From NCBI GenBank assembly GCA_039707465.1, contig CM077645.1, positions 145,755,503-145,819,502 of the forward strand: a stretch of DNA of 64,000 nucleotides, written 5' to 3'. This document shows, one piece after another, positions 23,140 to 36,378 of the stretch. The translations under genes were made by a program, and so were the position numbers. The stretch's first letter is position 1. The number at the start of each line of letters is the position of its first letter. This stretch comes from Rhabdophis nuchalis (Eukaryota > Chordata > Lepidosauria > Squamata > Natricidae). The notes under the pieces were generated by a model that was not told the DNA's origin, searched no databases, and was given only the letters and a program-made list of their open reading frames with translations.

Positions 23140-24990
23140 AGCCTCGTGTAACCTCCCAGGAGGCCAGTACCAACCAGGAGGGACACGGGTCCAATAAACA
23201 TGTGGTGGTGTTCAGCCGCCCCAGCATCCTGTCCATGTCCTCAGGAGTCACAGGATCGAACTTCTCCCAGATGACATTCTCAAGACCTGCCTCCATCAGC
23301 TCGTCTGAACCAGTCCAGTCGGAGGCTAACCTGAATCTGATCGATTTTATCGTGCAGATAACACCCAAAATCCTCTGCTTGACCCTGTAAGGGAGTATCC
23401 CGCCCCCTCAGATGGAGAAGGGAGCGGGTCACCCTAAACAGGGCGGCTGGTTGGTTATCTGCAGACGTGAGAAGAGCGGAGAAATAATTGCGTTTTGCTG
23501 CTCTTATCGCCACTAGGTAGGTCCGTAAATAGGACCTTACCAGTGTCTGGTCAGACTCGGAGCGGGTGGCCCTCCAACCGCTCTCTAGGCATCTCTTCCG
23601 ATGCTTCAGCAACCTCAGCTCCTCGGAGAACCAAGGAGCTAAGGTGGTTCGGCGCCGGGTGAGAGGCTGCAAGGGCACGACTCGGTCCAGGGCCCCCGTG
23701 GCCGCAGTAATCCAGGCGGCCACCAGGTCCTCAGTCGAGTCGTGGGTCAGGGTCTCAGGTATCGGCCCAAGCTCCATCTGGAATCTCTCAGGGTCCATCA
23801 GGCGCCTGGGGCGGAACCATCTCACCGGTTCCGGTTCTGTCTCCCCGCGGTGGGGTGCAGCGGCTGGAAAGTCAGGCCGAAGGAGAGAGTGATCTGACCA
23901 TGACAGGGGTTCGATGACTATTTCCCCTAAACCAAGATCACTCAACCACTGGCCGGAGACAAAAACTAAGTTCAGCGTGTGTCCTCCAGTGTGGGTGGGG
24001 TCATGAACTAACTGAGTCAGGTCCATGGCCGTCATGGAGGCCATGAACTCCCATGCTATCTCAGAGGATTCGCCTACCAATGGCAGGTTGAAATCCCCCA
24101 TGACTAACAGCCTGGGGGTACCAACTGCCACCTCGGCTATCACATTGAGAAGCTCAGGTAGGGCTGCTGATGCGTAATGGGGAGCCAGGTACAAAATCAG
24201 CAGGCCCAACTGGCTCCTATGACCCCACTTCACACAGAGAGACTCACACCCGGCTATCTGAGGCACAGTGGTCTCCCTCGGATCCAGACTCTCCTTTAAA
24301 ACAACCGCCACCTCCCCACCCCGACCCTGGGCTCTTGGCTGGTGGAATGCACGATAACCCAGTGGGCAAATTTCAACGAGGGGCACTCCCCAGACTTGGC
24401 CCAACCAGGTCTCCGTAATACCCGCCAGGTCCGCACCCCCCTCCAAAACTACAACGTGGATGAGGGGAGCTTTATTGACCACGGACCTGGCGTTACACAA
24501 CAGCAGCCGGAGACCCAGGCCTTGAGATCCTAAGCCCCCTGGGCCGCAAGGGGAGCCATGAAGGCCAGAGGGCGCCACTGCTTGAAGACAGCGGGTACAC
24601 CCTCCCCTTACTTGATATGACCCTTGGCTCCCGCCATACCTTCCCCTCCCACTCACAGTGCAGATGGAGTGGTCCTCTTTTTGACAGACCTTCACCCCCC
24701 CTCAATTCTAGACCCTACACCCCCCCATCAAGGCCCCTAGCCGGCCTAAAAACATTCCCCGGTGGGTTTTCCCCCTCACCCACCACCCTAATCCTGGATT
24801 TACCCACCCACTCCCTGGGACCCCTTAAAACATGAACTAAAAATTTAACTAAAAACTCCCTCAATTTCCGCTTCGGCCACCTCTCTTGGTTGACAAACCC
24901 ATCATCGAGGTGGACCCTCGTTAAAGCTGAGGGCCAAACCTGCGAGAGGGGGGACTCCCGTAGGGCACGGAGGTCAGCCACTGAGTACAT
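23140..24990 (-). mobile_element. L3/CR1-type LINE, 5' part with long open endonuclease frame, 3' half missing
   Basis: A 471-codon frame (24,695 down to 23,280) shows an endonuclease/exonuclease/phosphatase-type domain: [12 protein letters not shown] (residues 64-75), ITETWL (93-98), MGDFNLP (199-205), HTLNLVF (239-245) and WSDHSLL (266-272). A following block in another frame, FDPVTPEDMDRML...LLDPCPSWLV (about 23,170-23,260), is the linker before the reverse transcriptase, so one frameshift lies near 23,280-23,340. The reverse transcriptase and the 3' UTR are absent. The usual LDLVF aspartate reads N (residue 242), possibly an inactivating change. The 5' end (24,700-24,990) is non-coding leader or ORF1 remnant and abuts the UBE2D pseudogene. 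Confidence 0.82.
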
Positions 24991-26090
<1,100 letters not shown>

Positions 26091-26099
26091 CACATACAT

Positions 26100-27015
26100 C
26101 CGTTACCCACCCCTTCTTTCACCCCTTATTTATATGCAAACATATAAATAAAATTAACAAAATAAAATTAACAGCCAAGCATATCTAAATCTATCTAAAT
26201 AGTTCTGAAAATGTTAGGAAATATAATTTTTTTCTTCTACTAAAAAGACCATAACATAGTTTCCAGGTAAGAGTGCTTGGGAAGCAATTGTATAATAAAG
26301 GGATACTCTTCATTTAATATGATAAGGCCACCTAGAATAAACCCAAGGATTTATTAGTTTATTAGAAATGATTTTTTGATCCACAATCAAAATACAGTTG
26401 GATTGTTTGGTAATACAGAGTAACTAAATATAAACAGTATCTCAGTCTTGTTCCCGTGGATTTATAGATAACATAGAATCCTATCTAGGAACAGGAAACA
26501 AAGGAGTGAGACCTCAGCACCATTGGCTGAAATTGCCCAGAAGATGCTAATGTCACTGCTTGCATGAACCTATTCAGAAAAGTAATGTAGTGTTGAAAAC
26601 AGCTTAGATGTCCTCTGATACCTAAAAGTGCCCAGATTATCCACAAGTCAGCCAAGTAGTTTATGTTTGAAACTAGGATATATAGATCAACAATAATATG
26701 AGCAACTAGCCCAAGGATGCAGGTTTAACTAGCTGTCAGGATGTAGTTTTTAATCCAGTGAGGGGGGGGGAGAATCACTTCCTCAGGAACATTTTGACCA
26801 CTGCCTTTTTAAAAAACAGGATGCTATCACTGCTTTTCTCAAAAAGGAGTTTGCAATCCTCTTTCTTGTGATGGGTCATTCCTTTTCAAGATCAGAATCA
26901 TGCAAAGCATGGCATTCCTTATGACATTTCATGGAAGCAAAAACGAATTTGAAGGACAAGATGAGAAGACTATTGATCCTTTTGAACTTTGGTATTGGAA
27001 AAGACTTCTGAGAAT
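26100..27015. other. Intron without recognised gene
   Basis: AT-rich sequence with a poly-G run near 26,761-26,771. No exon or classifiable repeat recognised. Confidence 0.45.
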
Positions 27016-27016
27016 A

Positions 27017-27170
27017 CTGTACACCAGGGGTGTCAAACTTGTGGCGCCATGTTATTGTCACGTAACATATCATGGCTTCCCCTCCCCCCTTTGCTAAACT
27101 GGGGGTGGGCATGGCCAGTGTGTAACACATCAGGCCCATGGACCTCAGGTTTGACACCCCTGTTGTAGAC
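27017..27170. mobile_element. Small hAT MITE (138 bp) with imperfect 8-bp duplication
   Basis: The ends caggggtgtcaaactt (from 27,025) and aggtttgacacccctg (to 27,162) are inverted repeats of the hAT type. The flanking octamers ctgtacac (27,017-27,024) and ttgtagac (27,163-27,170) match at 6 of 8 positions, consistent with an aged target duplication. It has no coding capacity. Confidence 0.78.
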
Positions 27171-28335
27171 AATGAATTATACAAATAAATCAACCAAGAG
27201 GTTCTCACTTCAGGTACAAATGACCAGCCTTAAATTATCCAATTTTGGATACATTATGCAAAGACCTAGTACTCTGGAGAAGCTCTAAAGCTTTAAAAAG
27301 TGGAAGAAAAGGAGGTTGACCAACTGGCAATGAATGGAAGACCTGAAAGAGAAAATTAGGGATAGATCATCATGAGGAAAAATTGTCTGGTTTCCCTTTG
27401 GTGTTTGACCAGAGGCAAGGTGGGGTGATGATTTCACCCCCAATAGTCTGCTGGTTTCTCCGAGAGCTGGTGTAGATGGAGAAACCATTTTCTAGTGAGG
27501 GGGGGCAGCAACAAAGGGACCTAATTTCCAGGTACTATTGATCTCCAGCCACAGATACCTCAGAGTTGAAGCACCTCAGAAATGTTTTCTCTTATTATAT
27601 CTTACTTACTTAGTTTCACTCATCATAGCCTATGTTATCAAATGCTACCAGAATTAAAATGAGAATGCATGCTCAAACGACATTCTTCCAATGTTTTTTT
27701 TTCCTGTATCCTTGTATTTGCTCATTTCCCCCACCCCCACCCAGCTCACTGGACTCTACACAAAAGGGGCAAATAAACTAAACACTGTTCAACAACTGTT
27801 AAGCCCATGGCTCAAAACAACGACATTGGTATTCACTGCTTACCAATGTTTATTTTCCAACTAGAAGACAAATGATTAAAAATTAGAAGAGTATTAAACA
27901 TAAATAAACGACAGCAGATTATTGTACTTATTGTTCCTAAACAGGGGATAAGTCTTATTTGATTAAAATCAGTAGCAATATCTCTACTGATTTATATTTA
28001 TGGCTTGCGTGAGAAAATTCGTCATGATCGTTGCTAGGATTTGTTTTCCTTAAGTATTATCATTTTGCTGCTGAGGTTTCTACAGAGGTAACGAGGGGTT
28101 TAAAAGGAGCTATATATTATTATCTTAGTTTGGGGATTTTTAAAAATACTTTCCTGCTGCTATTGGTTTACTTTTTAATTAGAAGCTTGTGAATATCATA
28201 TAGCCCTAACTTATTTTCAATCAAATATTTGCTTTTAAATAAATAATTCATTTTTACACAAATAGCAAAAATATAGGAAAATAGTTGATAGATCTTTTTT
28301 TTTTTTACAAATACATGCAACCATGCCTGGAGCAT
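27171..28335. other. Intron without recognised gene
   Basis: AT-rich with a C-rich patch near 27,727-27,742. No exon or classifiable mobile element recognised. Confidence 0.45.
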
Positions 28336-28338
28336 GAT

Positions 28339-28852
28339 CATTGCGCTTCAAGGTGTCAGTTGTCATCTTTAAAGCGCTCCATGGCTCGGGACCTAGCTAT
28401 CTGCGGGATCGGATCCTGCCCCATACATCCTCACAGCCGATCCACTCCCACAGAGAGGGACTTCTCCGGGTGCCGTCCACTAGACTTTGTCAGCGGGCGA
28501 CGCCCAGGGGAAGGGCCTTCTCTGTGGCGGGCCCAGCCCTCTGGAACGACCTTCCCCCCGACATTAGAACAACCACGGACCTCCGCTCCTTCCGCCTAAA
28601 ATTAAAAACACATCTTTTTCGCTTAGCCGGCCTAGGGTAGTCTCTTTTATAGTTAGGGTGAATTTTTAGTAATTAATTGGGAGATTTTAGCGCAGGATTA
28701 ACTGTTTAATTTGTTTTTATCTTATATTTATTGTTCTTATTTTTGTATTTTGTTGTTTTTATTTTTTTAATTTTCCTGTGCCCCGCCTCGAGTCCCTTCG
28801 GGGAGAGAGAGCGGGTTAGAAATAAAATTATTATTATTATTATTATTATTTT
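28339..28852 (+). mobile_element. 5'-truncated L3/CR1-type LINE 3' end with (ATT)n tail
   Basis: An open frame to 28,640 shows RFKVSVVIFKALHGSGPSYL, RSHREGLLRVPS-like and ALWNDLPPD, colinear with the C-terminus of the LINE at 216-1,493. The 3' UTR carries gattttagcgcagg and ends cgagtcccttcggggagaga, then gcgggttagaaataaaa and an ATT run at 28,829-28,852. This terminal sequence differs from the ggtcctcttggagaagggcg end of the first copy, so it is a second 3' subfamily. Only about 510 bases remain. Confidence 0.85.
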
Positions 28853-30766
28853 GAGGGCTGATCTTGATACTAATGACTGCTGAGCAGAATTGAAATGTTA
28901 GCATATTTTTAAGACTGGGCTTTTATTTTAATTCTTTCTGACCAGTTAAACATTTCTGAACATTAACAAGGAAGGAAGGAAATTGGCCATTAGAGTTCTT
29001 TTTAAAATGAATACATTCATTCTGGGGATGGAAAAACTCATGTAAAACTTTGGGGTGCATATTAATATACTGAATGCATTAGGCAAGCTCCAGTGAAGTG
29101 GCTAATCTGTTTGACAATTAATGACGAATTCACTAGCCTAAAAAAATTACTTCCTAAACTACCTATGGAACATTTTACTCATGTCAAACAATTATTTCTA
29201 AGACTTTGGTTTACGAATATTTTTGAATATTCATAATTCAAATATTTACAAATATTTTCTTGTATTGCTTTTTCTTGTATTGTATACTGTATTGCAATAT
29301 TGCATACTGAAACAGCTTTTTTCCTATAAAATATTGATTGCTGTTTTATGATGATCCCTACTTTAAATGCGATAAGAGTAGATGTGCGAGAAACAGAAAA
29401 TGTGAAGCTATCGAGATATGTTTCATTTATTTAAATTGGCATTTGGTCTTTTACCATAAAAATGACTCTGAAATTAAGTAAGAACAGAATTAATAAAAAG
29501 CACATTATAACAGGTATAATTATTAAATTATATTTGCATAATAAATCCACTATCAGAACAATCATTAAATGTATCACTAAAATAACACAGAATAATGTTA
29601 AAAGTTTATGACCCAGTGGGGCCACATTACTAGCTGTCCAGGGCTGCATGCATGGGTTAGACATACCAAAATAGAAGAAATTGAACTTTCTTCATTCTTC
29701 ATTTTCTTTCCATTCTTCAACATGCATACATACATACATACATACATACATACATACATACATACATGAATGTTCACTGTAGCAAAGTTTGATTATATAT
29801 TATTTTAAAACATTTGATACTTCATGCTTCTCTCTGAATGCACAATAACTTTGCTCAGCCAAAATTTACTCCTGTTTCCCATTCAAGTATCTTTATTGTG
29901 AGACTGAAAGACATATGGTTGGGGATGGGAATCTTTGATGTTGCAAGAAGTGTTTTCTGGGTCAAAATATATATGGGAACCTCTGAATTTAAGAGGATTT
30001 CTGCTTTATGTAAACATATGCACACAATTTGTTCATTCTGGTTGTAATTCATGAATATTGGAGCTCTTCATCTGCTTTTTCCATTTAAAAGCTGAAATAG
30101 AAGACAGGATGTTAAATAGGCAAAAGGATTTTAAGAGGCAAAAAGATTTGTCTAAAATGTATCATGTATGTCTACTATGCAACAATTTACCTTTTATAAA
30201 TCCCAAGATGTGGTTTTCTAGGCAATTGTTAATGTCATTGTACACTACAAGGAACATATCTGAAAGACTGTTAAAAATAACCAAAATATTGTGTTGAAAA
30301 AGCAATAAATAACAATTAAAAGAATACAGATGTCTGTGTTTTATGTTCAAACCATGTCTGAATAAACCTTTCTGTAGACTGTGAAACAGATATAGTTTGA
30401 TTCCAAATCAGTGGATATTTTTGTTAAATGTTTTGTTGTAAACTATTTTTCATGGGTTGGCACCACTGAAATATTTAATTGAGATGTATACAGAGAGAAA
30501 AAGTCAAATATGCTTGTTGTTATACACTGTTATTTGAATCTGCTAACTAAAATAATTACATCTCAATAAATGGCATTTAGGATTTTTTTTAAAAAGTATG
30601 CTACAACTGGTTATGCACCCATCTAGTTTGTTGTTTGTTTGTTTGTTTCTGTGAGAACATGTTCATGGAGAAAATTAACACCAACCTTGACTATCAGAGA
30701 ACCAAATGCCCCTCTCCTCATTTCAGTAAAGGCATTATATGTGTTAAATGTTTCATCTCTTTACAG
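28853..30766. other. Intron before the second exon; mostly AT-rich
   Basis: Contains (CATA)n at 29,725-29,766 and (GTTT)n near 30,631-30,648. No other exon or classifiable mobile element recognised. Open frames of 60-80 codons here lack any family signature. Confidence 0.45.
29725..29766. repeat. (CATA)n microsatellite
   Basis: About ten uninterrupted copies of the CATA tetranucleotide. Confidence 0.95.
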
Positions 30767-30863
30767 GTGGGAAGGAAAGGATAAGAATGAAGTGGGCCGA
30801 TGCAAAGAAACAGGCAAGATTCATGTGACAGTTAATCATAAATACTACAGACCAACGGAAGTA
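30767..30863 (+). CDS. GMDS: GMDS coding exon ([10 protein letters not shown]...YYRPTEV), GDP-mannose 4,6-dehydratase
   Basis: This exon continues the same GMDS reading frame. Its first base completes the split Val codon left by the exon ending at 19,047, and 32 codons follow. It reads [17 protein letters not shown], then [13 protein letters not shown]. The YYRPTEV motif is strongly conserved in GDP-mannose dehydratases from bacteria to animals, in the region contacting the nucleotide sugar. The acceptor ctctttacag and donor gtaagt are canonical, and the exon ends in phase 0. In vertebrate orthologues a last exon of about 43 codons starting DFLQGD follows; it is not in this window. N-H appears where human has D-L before KYYRP, a mild change. 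Roughly residues 298-329. Confidence 0.97.
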
Positions 30864-31400
30864 GTAAGTGAAAGCATTCTTTCAGTTTTGTTAATGAATG
30901 GTCCAATCACTCAGTCACCAAACTGCAGGATTTGGACAGCTGGTTACAAGAGGTTTGTAATTGCTTCCCTGCTGCTAACTTTCAGTCTTTTCTCAATAGT
31001 TACTTGGCTACTTCAGTTGTCTTCAATAAACAACCCATGATGGGGACCATAAATGAGAGTGTGATTATTTGATGTTCTGTTTAGCTTAATTTTGATATGA
31101 TTACAGGTGATGCAATGGACAAATAATACTCTGCAGACTGCTTGATAAAGAGATAATAACAGAGGCAATATTCTTAACATATTTATCATTTCCATTTTTA
31201 CTTGTTCTATTGGTAAAGAAATTAAGATCCAGCATGTGGATGTGCCTGAGGCTATAGATGCAGAACTTATATTAATTATATAAAAAGATTAAAAAATAAT
31301 ACTTAAAAAACAGGCAAATAGTCCTGGAATAGAAGATCTCATACATTTATATTGCTAAGTGTTTTGATTTAGCTGCTTTATGTAGAAAGTTAACAATATA

Positions 31401-31778
31401 GAGGAAGTCCTAGACTTAACAATCGGGATCAAAATTTCACTTGCTAAACAAAGCAGTTAAGCGAGTTGTACGTATTTATACAATCTTTTTTGTCATGATT
31501 GTTAAGCAAATCATATAGTCATTAAATAAATTCACCTCCCCCCCATTGACTTCGCTCGTCAGAAGCCAGCTGGGAAGGTTGCAAATGATCATATGACCTG
31601 AGGATGCCACAACCATTATAAATACACATCGGTTGCTAAGTAGTCTAACCTTAATCATGTGATTGTGGGGATGCTTCTACAGTCATAAGTGTGAGGACAA
31701 GTTGTAAGTCACCTTTTCAATGCTATTGTAACTGTGTATGAACTACTAAACAAACGGTTGTAAAACAAGGTTCACCTG
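31401..31778 (+). mobile_element. Tigger-like MITE copy 4, flanked by TA
   Basis: 378 bp with TA on both sides (31,399-31,400 and 31,779-31,780). It starts gaggaagtcctagacttaac, includes catgattgttaagcaaatca and atcatgtgattgtggggatg, and ends acaaggttcacctg. Divergence from the other copies is moderate. Confidence 0.75.
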
Positions 31779-31780
31779 TA

Positions 31781-32765
31781 TTGCAGACAATTCATAACCT
31801 GAGAGAATGGTTATATCAGGGACCCATAAATGTTTAAAAGAATTTGGTAGACCGCTTTTCCTCTGTACTGTTTCTATGGCTACTAGAGTAAGGTTTTAAA
31901 GTAAGTTACATATTCTCAAAACTTAACATGTGCATGATTCTTAAACAGTAAGGATTTTTAATGAGTGGAATAATTTCTTGACAGGTTTACAGTTTCAAGT
32001 TTTTTTTATTGTTTTGACAACTTACTTGGAGCTTTTCTGTAGAAAAAAATTCTGTAGAAAATGATTTAATGCAAATAATGTTAACTGAGCAATACATTAT
32101 CAGAGAACACTGTTGGTATGGTGATTAATTGTGTTCCCCTGGTGTCAAGAATTGCTTTTCACCTGTCCTTTTATTAATGAGAAGGATCCATATTTTATGA
32201 ATTGGGCAGTATTTTACATAATTAGGTATTCCTGCCATTGTCTGGGAGCAAACTTTTGAGGACATTTATGAGTTCCAGTGAATACTTTGTTAATGAGTTT
32301 TCACTCTATTTGGCCTGAGAATGTTGCTATTATTCAATGAAGCATATCTAAGGCTTTTGGCAAGTTGCATGACAGTATCTCTAATTAGCCTAAAGTATGC
32401 CCATTGGCTATATTTCTTATACATTAGGGATTTTCTATGAAACCTAATAAAGTACTCAACACCTATGAAGTAACTGTAATTTTATTTAGTCATTATTTAG
32501 TTGGAATCATTTTGCTAATGTGTAGGTGGTATTTTAGGAAAGGTATTATAGATAGTTCTTTCTCTTTGTGCCGTTATTTTTAGTGAGTGGCTTTTTGACT
32601 CATTCTACTTCTGTGGCAAACTGACCAAAGCTTGGGCATATATAGATTCATAAAGTATCTTTTTGTTTAAAATCATGGGCCAGATTTATTTTTAATGTGT
32701 GCAAATTTTAAAGCCAAAAATGTTTATGTTTAAACAAGTATTTGGGATTTCTTGATTTTTATTTC
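31781..32765. other. Intron segment with low repeat content
   Basis: No exon or mobile element recognised. The part at 32,095-32,470 contains several TAAT/ATTA words (attaattg, taattagcc) and no tandem or transposon signature. It could be conserved non-coding DNA, but this cannot be shown without alignment. Confidence 0.35.
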
Positions 32766-32769
32766 AGTT

Positions 32770-33220
32770 CCCTCTGTATGAGGGATGTGAAGCTCAAGGC
32801 TCATGGGCCGCATCCAGCCTGCAGGATGCTTAAATCTGGCCCATGGGCTGGGCTGGAAACATCAAAGGACCGACCCATGATCCTCTGCTGGCCAAAACCG
32901 GGGGGGGGGGGGTGGCGTGCATCTGGCAGAGTGCTGCTAGAGGCCTGGGAGACTGAAAGCGGGCCTTACAGGGCCTCCATATGGCCCATTTTTGGCTGGC
33001 AGAGTGCTGCGGGAAACTGGGAAGGCCGAAAATGGGATGCACAGGGCCTTGCGGGGTCTCTGCGCAACCCGTTTTTGGCCCGAAGAGTGCTGCTGGAGGC
33101 CAGGGAGGCCAAAAATGAGACACAGTCTCCCTCCTGCTCCTGCCCCCCCTCCCCCGCTTGCAGCAGAAAACTACAATGCTGATCCGGCCCTTGAAGAATT
33201 CCAGCTTGACACCCCTGTTC
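32770..33220. mobile_element. hAT-like non-autonomous element with three internal repeats of about 75-80 bp
   Basis: The right end ccagcttgacacccctg matches the hAT terminus of the MITE at 27,025. The left end gatgtgaagctcaaggc is a degenerate counterpart. Inside, a unit beginning (ggc)agagtgctgc and containing an aaaatggga-type block and a cagggcct block repeats at about 32,925, 32,998 and 33,079. A poly-G run of about 13 lies at 32,900-32,912. The GC-rich open frames across it are not genes. Confidence 0.65.
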
Positions 33221-33639
33221 TATACTATGAGATGCATTTTTGTTCCGCACACCTAATTAAAATCCTTCCTTCTAGTTATGTATGTTATTGTTAGCCATGT
33301 CATCTATACTTTTCTCATGTTGAGATCATGTTGGGCAGTCTCACAAGCTGGCTAATTTGTTGAACATAGCCAGACACAAAATACCAATCTCATTTATTTA
33401 AAAAAAAAACCTGATAAGATTACTACTAGTGGTATCTACAGGCCTGGTAATGCCCACAAGCATATTGCTTACTTTAGTGGTAGGTAGTATAGAGCAACAT
33501 AGAAATAACTTAGGGGAGGAAAATTAAGTGGCAATTAGTGAAACATGTAATTAGCTTAGGAAAACAAGAAAGCCAGAGGAAGAAACTGCACTGGCTCCCT
33601 TTGGGTTAAGAGAAAAAGATGGGAAAATGCTGTCAAACT

Positions 33640-33682
33640 TCTGTTTTGATAACAGATATAATCTGTTTTCATAACAGATATA
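33640..33682. repeat. Tandem duplication of a 21-22-bp unit
   Basis: ctgttttgataacagatata is followed by a second copy ctgttttcataacagatata after a two-base spacer. Confidence 0.8.
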
Positions 33683-34039
33683 TTATGTTATAGAATATAT
33701 CAGTAAAGAAAAGTTCTAGTATGTCTTCTGGTGTCTGATTCCTGACTTGTATTACCTCAAGCATTCCACTTAGTTAATTTAGTATCAGTTAAGAGTTTCT
33801 TAAATTACTGTAGGAGTTTCTTATACCACTTTGTTTAAGGGAGAAAACACAGTTCTTAATCCAATTTCATTATTTTAAATCCAATTCCTGTATTTTCCTA
33901 TGACTGTAATAAAGATGCTCTATTAAATTTTTTTACATATAGGATTATTTTCATTGTGATACATCTAGTATAACTATAGTATAAATAAATAATAATAGAA
34001 TAAAAGTAACTAAGAAACTTTTTCAAACACATTTTTTTT

Positions 34040-34213
34040 ATTTGCTAGATCTTGCCCTTTTCTCCCAGGAATCTAAGGTGGCATACCTGATGCTATATCT
34101 TTTTCCATTAACTTTCACAACAATGATCCTGTGATATAGGTGAGGCTGTGACTATATGAGACTCTGTGGCTGAGAGTGGACTTGAACCTGGAACTCCCCA
34201 GTTCCAGTCCAAC
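34040..34213 (-). mobile_element. Old tRNA-type SINE adjoining the CR1 3' end
   Basis: The minus strand reads tggactggaactggggagtt, a ccaggttcaagtccactct block (B-box-like), then cacagcctcacctatatcac and a degraded 3' part. This matches the style of old amniote SINEs. It abuts the CR1 copy at about 34,213, so one probably inserted beside the other. Confidence 0.5.
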
Positions 34214-34815
34214 ACTTTATCATATATCGTATCAATATAAAACTGGAAGGAACCTTGGAGGTTTTCTAGTCCAGCCCCCTGCTCAAGCGGGAGATCCCAT
34301 ACCATTTCAGAAAAGTCACTGTCCAGTCTCTTCTTAAAAACCTCCAGTGATAAATACCCACAACTTCTGAAGGCAAGCTGTTCCACTGGTTAATTGTCCT
34401 CACTGTTAGGAAGTTTCTCCTTAATTCCAGGTTGCTTCTTTCCTGGATAAGTTTCCATCCATTGTTTCTTGTCCTACCATCTGGTGCTTTGGAAAATAAA
34501 TTGACCGTTTCCTCTTTGTGGCAACTTCTCAAATACAGGAATATTGCTATCATGTCCCCCCTGGTCCTACTTTTCTCTAAACTAGCCAAACTCAAATCCT
34601 GCAACCATTCTTCATAAGTTTTAATCATCTTAGTTGCTCTTCTTTGCACTTTTTCCAAAATATCAATATCTTTTTTGTAATGTGGTGATCAACACTGATG
34701 CGGTATTCCAGGTATGGTCTTACTAAGGCTTTATAAAGTGGTACTAATACTTCACATGATTTTGATTGCCTACAGATATATAACATCCCTGTTGTTGTAA
34801 GCACTACATTGGTCA
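34214..34815 (-). mobile_element. CR1 LINE 3' end
   Basis: Decayed CR1 protein C-terminus on the minus strand: VPLYKALVRPYLEYRI near 34,745, EKVQRRATKMI near 34,650, then RGDMIAIFLYLR, DGRTRNNGWKL and INQWNSLPSEVV. The 3' terminal part contains the CR1-typical stretch seen on the + strand as aaggaaccttggaggttttc and tagtccagccccctgctcaa. One frame of 130 codons is open, but others are needed for the rest. It is 5' truncated, about 600 bases. Confidence 0.88.
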
Positions 34816-34819
34816 CCAA

Positions 34820-35950
34820 ATATAATTCAAAGCACTATTTATTACACATAAAGTTTGGCACCAGAGGACTCTTTGGTTTGAGTTGAGTTGATTCATCTTG
34901 ATTAGGAATGTTGAGGATTTAGGAAACTATATTTTTATGGGATTTTTCTCAAGTCTTTCGGAAAAGATTGCAGCGATTTTGATGGCATTATTATTAGCTT
35001 TTAGAAGAACAGTGAAAACTGAACTGTTTTGGAGAATGAGCTTGGTTGTTTTCTTTCAGATATTTTATTATTGATAATCACTAGTGATATTACTTAGTCA
35101 AATAATGAAATGTCTTCAAGCAAACAATCAAACCCAAGACCACCAAGGATTCCAGAGTTCAACCCCAAATTACATATTTTATCCTCTAATTTATAATTTA
35201 TAACATTGCTGGAAAGAGGCATAGGTAGCTCTTAATGAAGGTTTTATGTTTGTGTGTATTAGATATAAATTATTGAGGATTTGGATTGGGCAATATACAA
35301 ATAATGTGAATAAATAATTTCCTGAGCTGGTCAAGTCTGGATAAATGGGTAGAAAGCTAAAATCCCACACTGCCATATCATGTATCTGCTTTTCATCTGG
35401 TAATTCCGTTTTAAATTCTGGACCTTCCTTGTAGAAACTATGTAAGCACAATGCAAAAGAAAAACAGTAACAAGAAAACCGAGAAGGTGATTATAAGTTT
35501 TATAAAGCACATGAGCGTAGTGTGTAAGGGAAGGCTGTCAGCCACAAGAGAGCGGGCTGCTAATTCCTTACTCTGAAAAGGACTTGATGGCTCACAAGTT
35601 ATATTTACATTGTGTTCCCTTGGTGTCTTTATTACTCTCACCCTTTTAAACTTTTCCCAGCTCTTTCTCTCCACGCAGACCTCAGATTACATCATACCTC
35701 AGGGAAAGAGTGACTCAGTGGAGGAAAGAGATCATGATATGCAGACACTATGTTTAAGTGACTGTTTGCATACAGAATTGCCAGAAATGGATTCAGATAC
35801 TATGATTTCACACAATATGTGCGTAGATGTTGGATGTAAAATGCAGCTTGCTAAAAAAAAGTTTAGCTTCCACTATTGAAAAGGGAAGATAGCTGTATGG
35901 TCAAAGATACGTTTGATGCTGCACAAACAAATCTCATATGCTAGAAAAAG
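34820..35950. other. Intron without recognised gene
   Basis: AT-rich. No exon or classifiable mobile element recognised. Open frames here show no family signature. Confidence 0.4.
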
Positions 35951-35952
35951 AG

Positions 35953-36378
35953 CTTTAGTTTTAGTTTTATTTGATTTATATCCCGCACCTATCTCCTACA
36001 AAAGGACCCAGGGCGGTGCACAGGAAATAAAACACAATATAAATATACAAATACATAATATCCTAAAACCACAATTAAACTTAAGAACCCTGTGCTAAAA
36101 CAACATTTTAAAATCCCTCTGATTAAAATTTGATAAATTAAAACTCAGTCGTCATGGGGTGGTCACGCTAGGCCGGCTTGATGGAACAAGTGCGTCTTCA
36201 GGCGCTGGCGAAAAAGGCGGAGGTCCGAGGTGGTAGGGAGTTCGGGAGGCAGGTCGTTCCAGAAGGTAGGGCCCACCACAGAAAAGGCCCTTCCCCTGGG
36301 CGTTGCCAACCGGCATTGCCTGGCCGACGGCACCCGGAGAAGACCCTCTCTATGGGAGCGGATCAGTCGAAGGGATGT
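35953..36378 (-). mobile_element. 5'-truncated L3/CR1-type LINE 3' end
   Basis: On the minus strand this matches the C-terminal coding and 3' UTR part of the LINE at 216-1,493. The + strand shows ccttcccctgggcgttgcca, aggtcgttccagaagg and caggcgctggcgaaaaaggc, complementary to the conserved C-terminal coding blocks. The 3' end is complementary to the type with ggtcct...gcgggatataaat. The coding part is interrupted by several changes. Confidence 0.82.

Noticed and set aside
23566..24533. Plus-strand frames opposite the LINE endonuclease
   Set aside because: Antisense shadows of the minus-strand LINE frame.
30639..31040. 133-codon open frame spanning the second GMDS exon
   Set aside because: Only 30,767-30,863 matches GMDS; the rest reads through the acceptor and donor into intron.
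32742..33294. Open frames of 90-146 codons
   Set aside because: They lie in the GC-rich hAT-like element with internal repeats and show no protein family.
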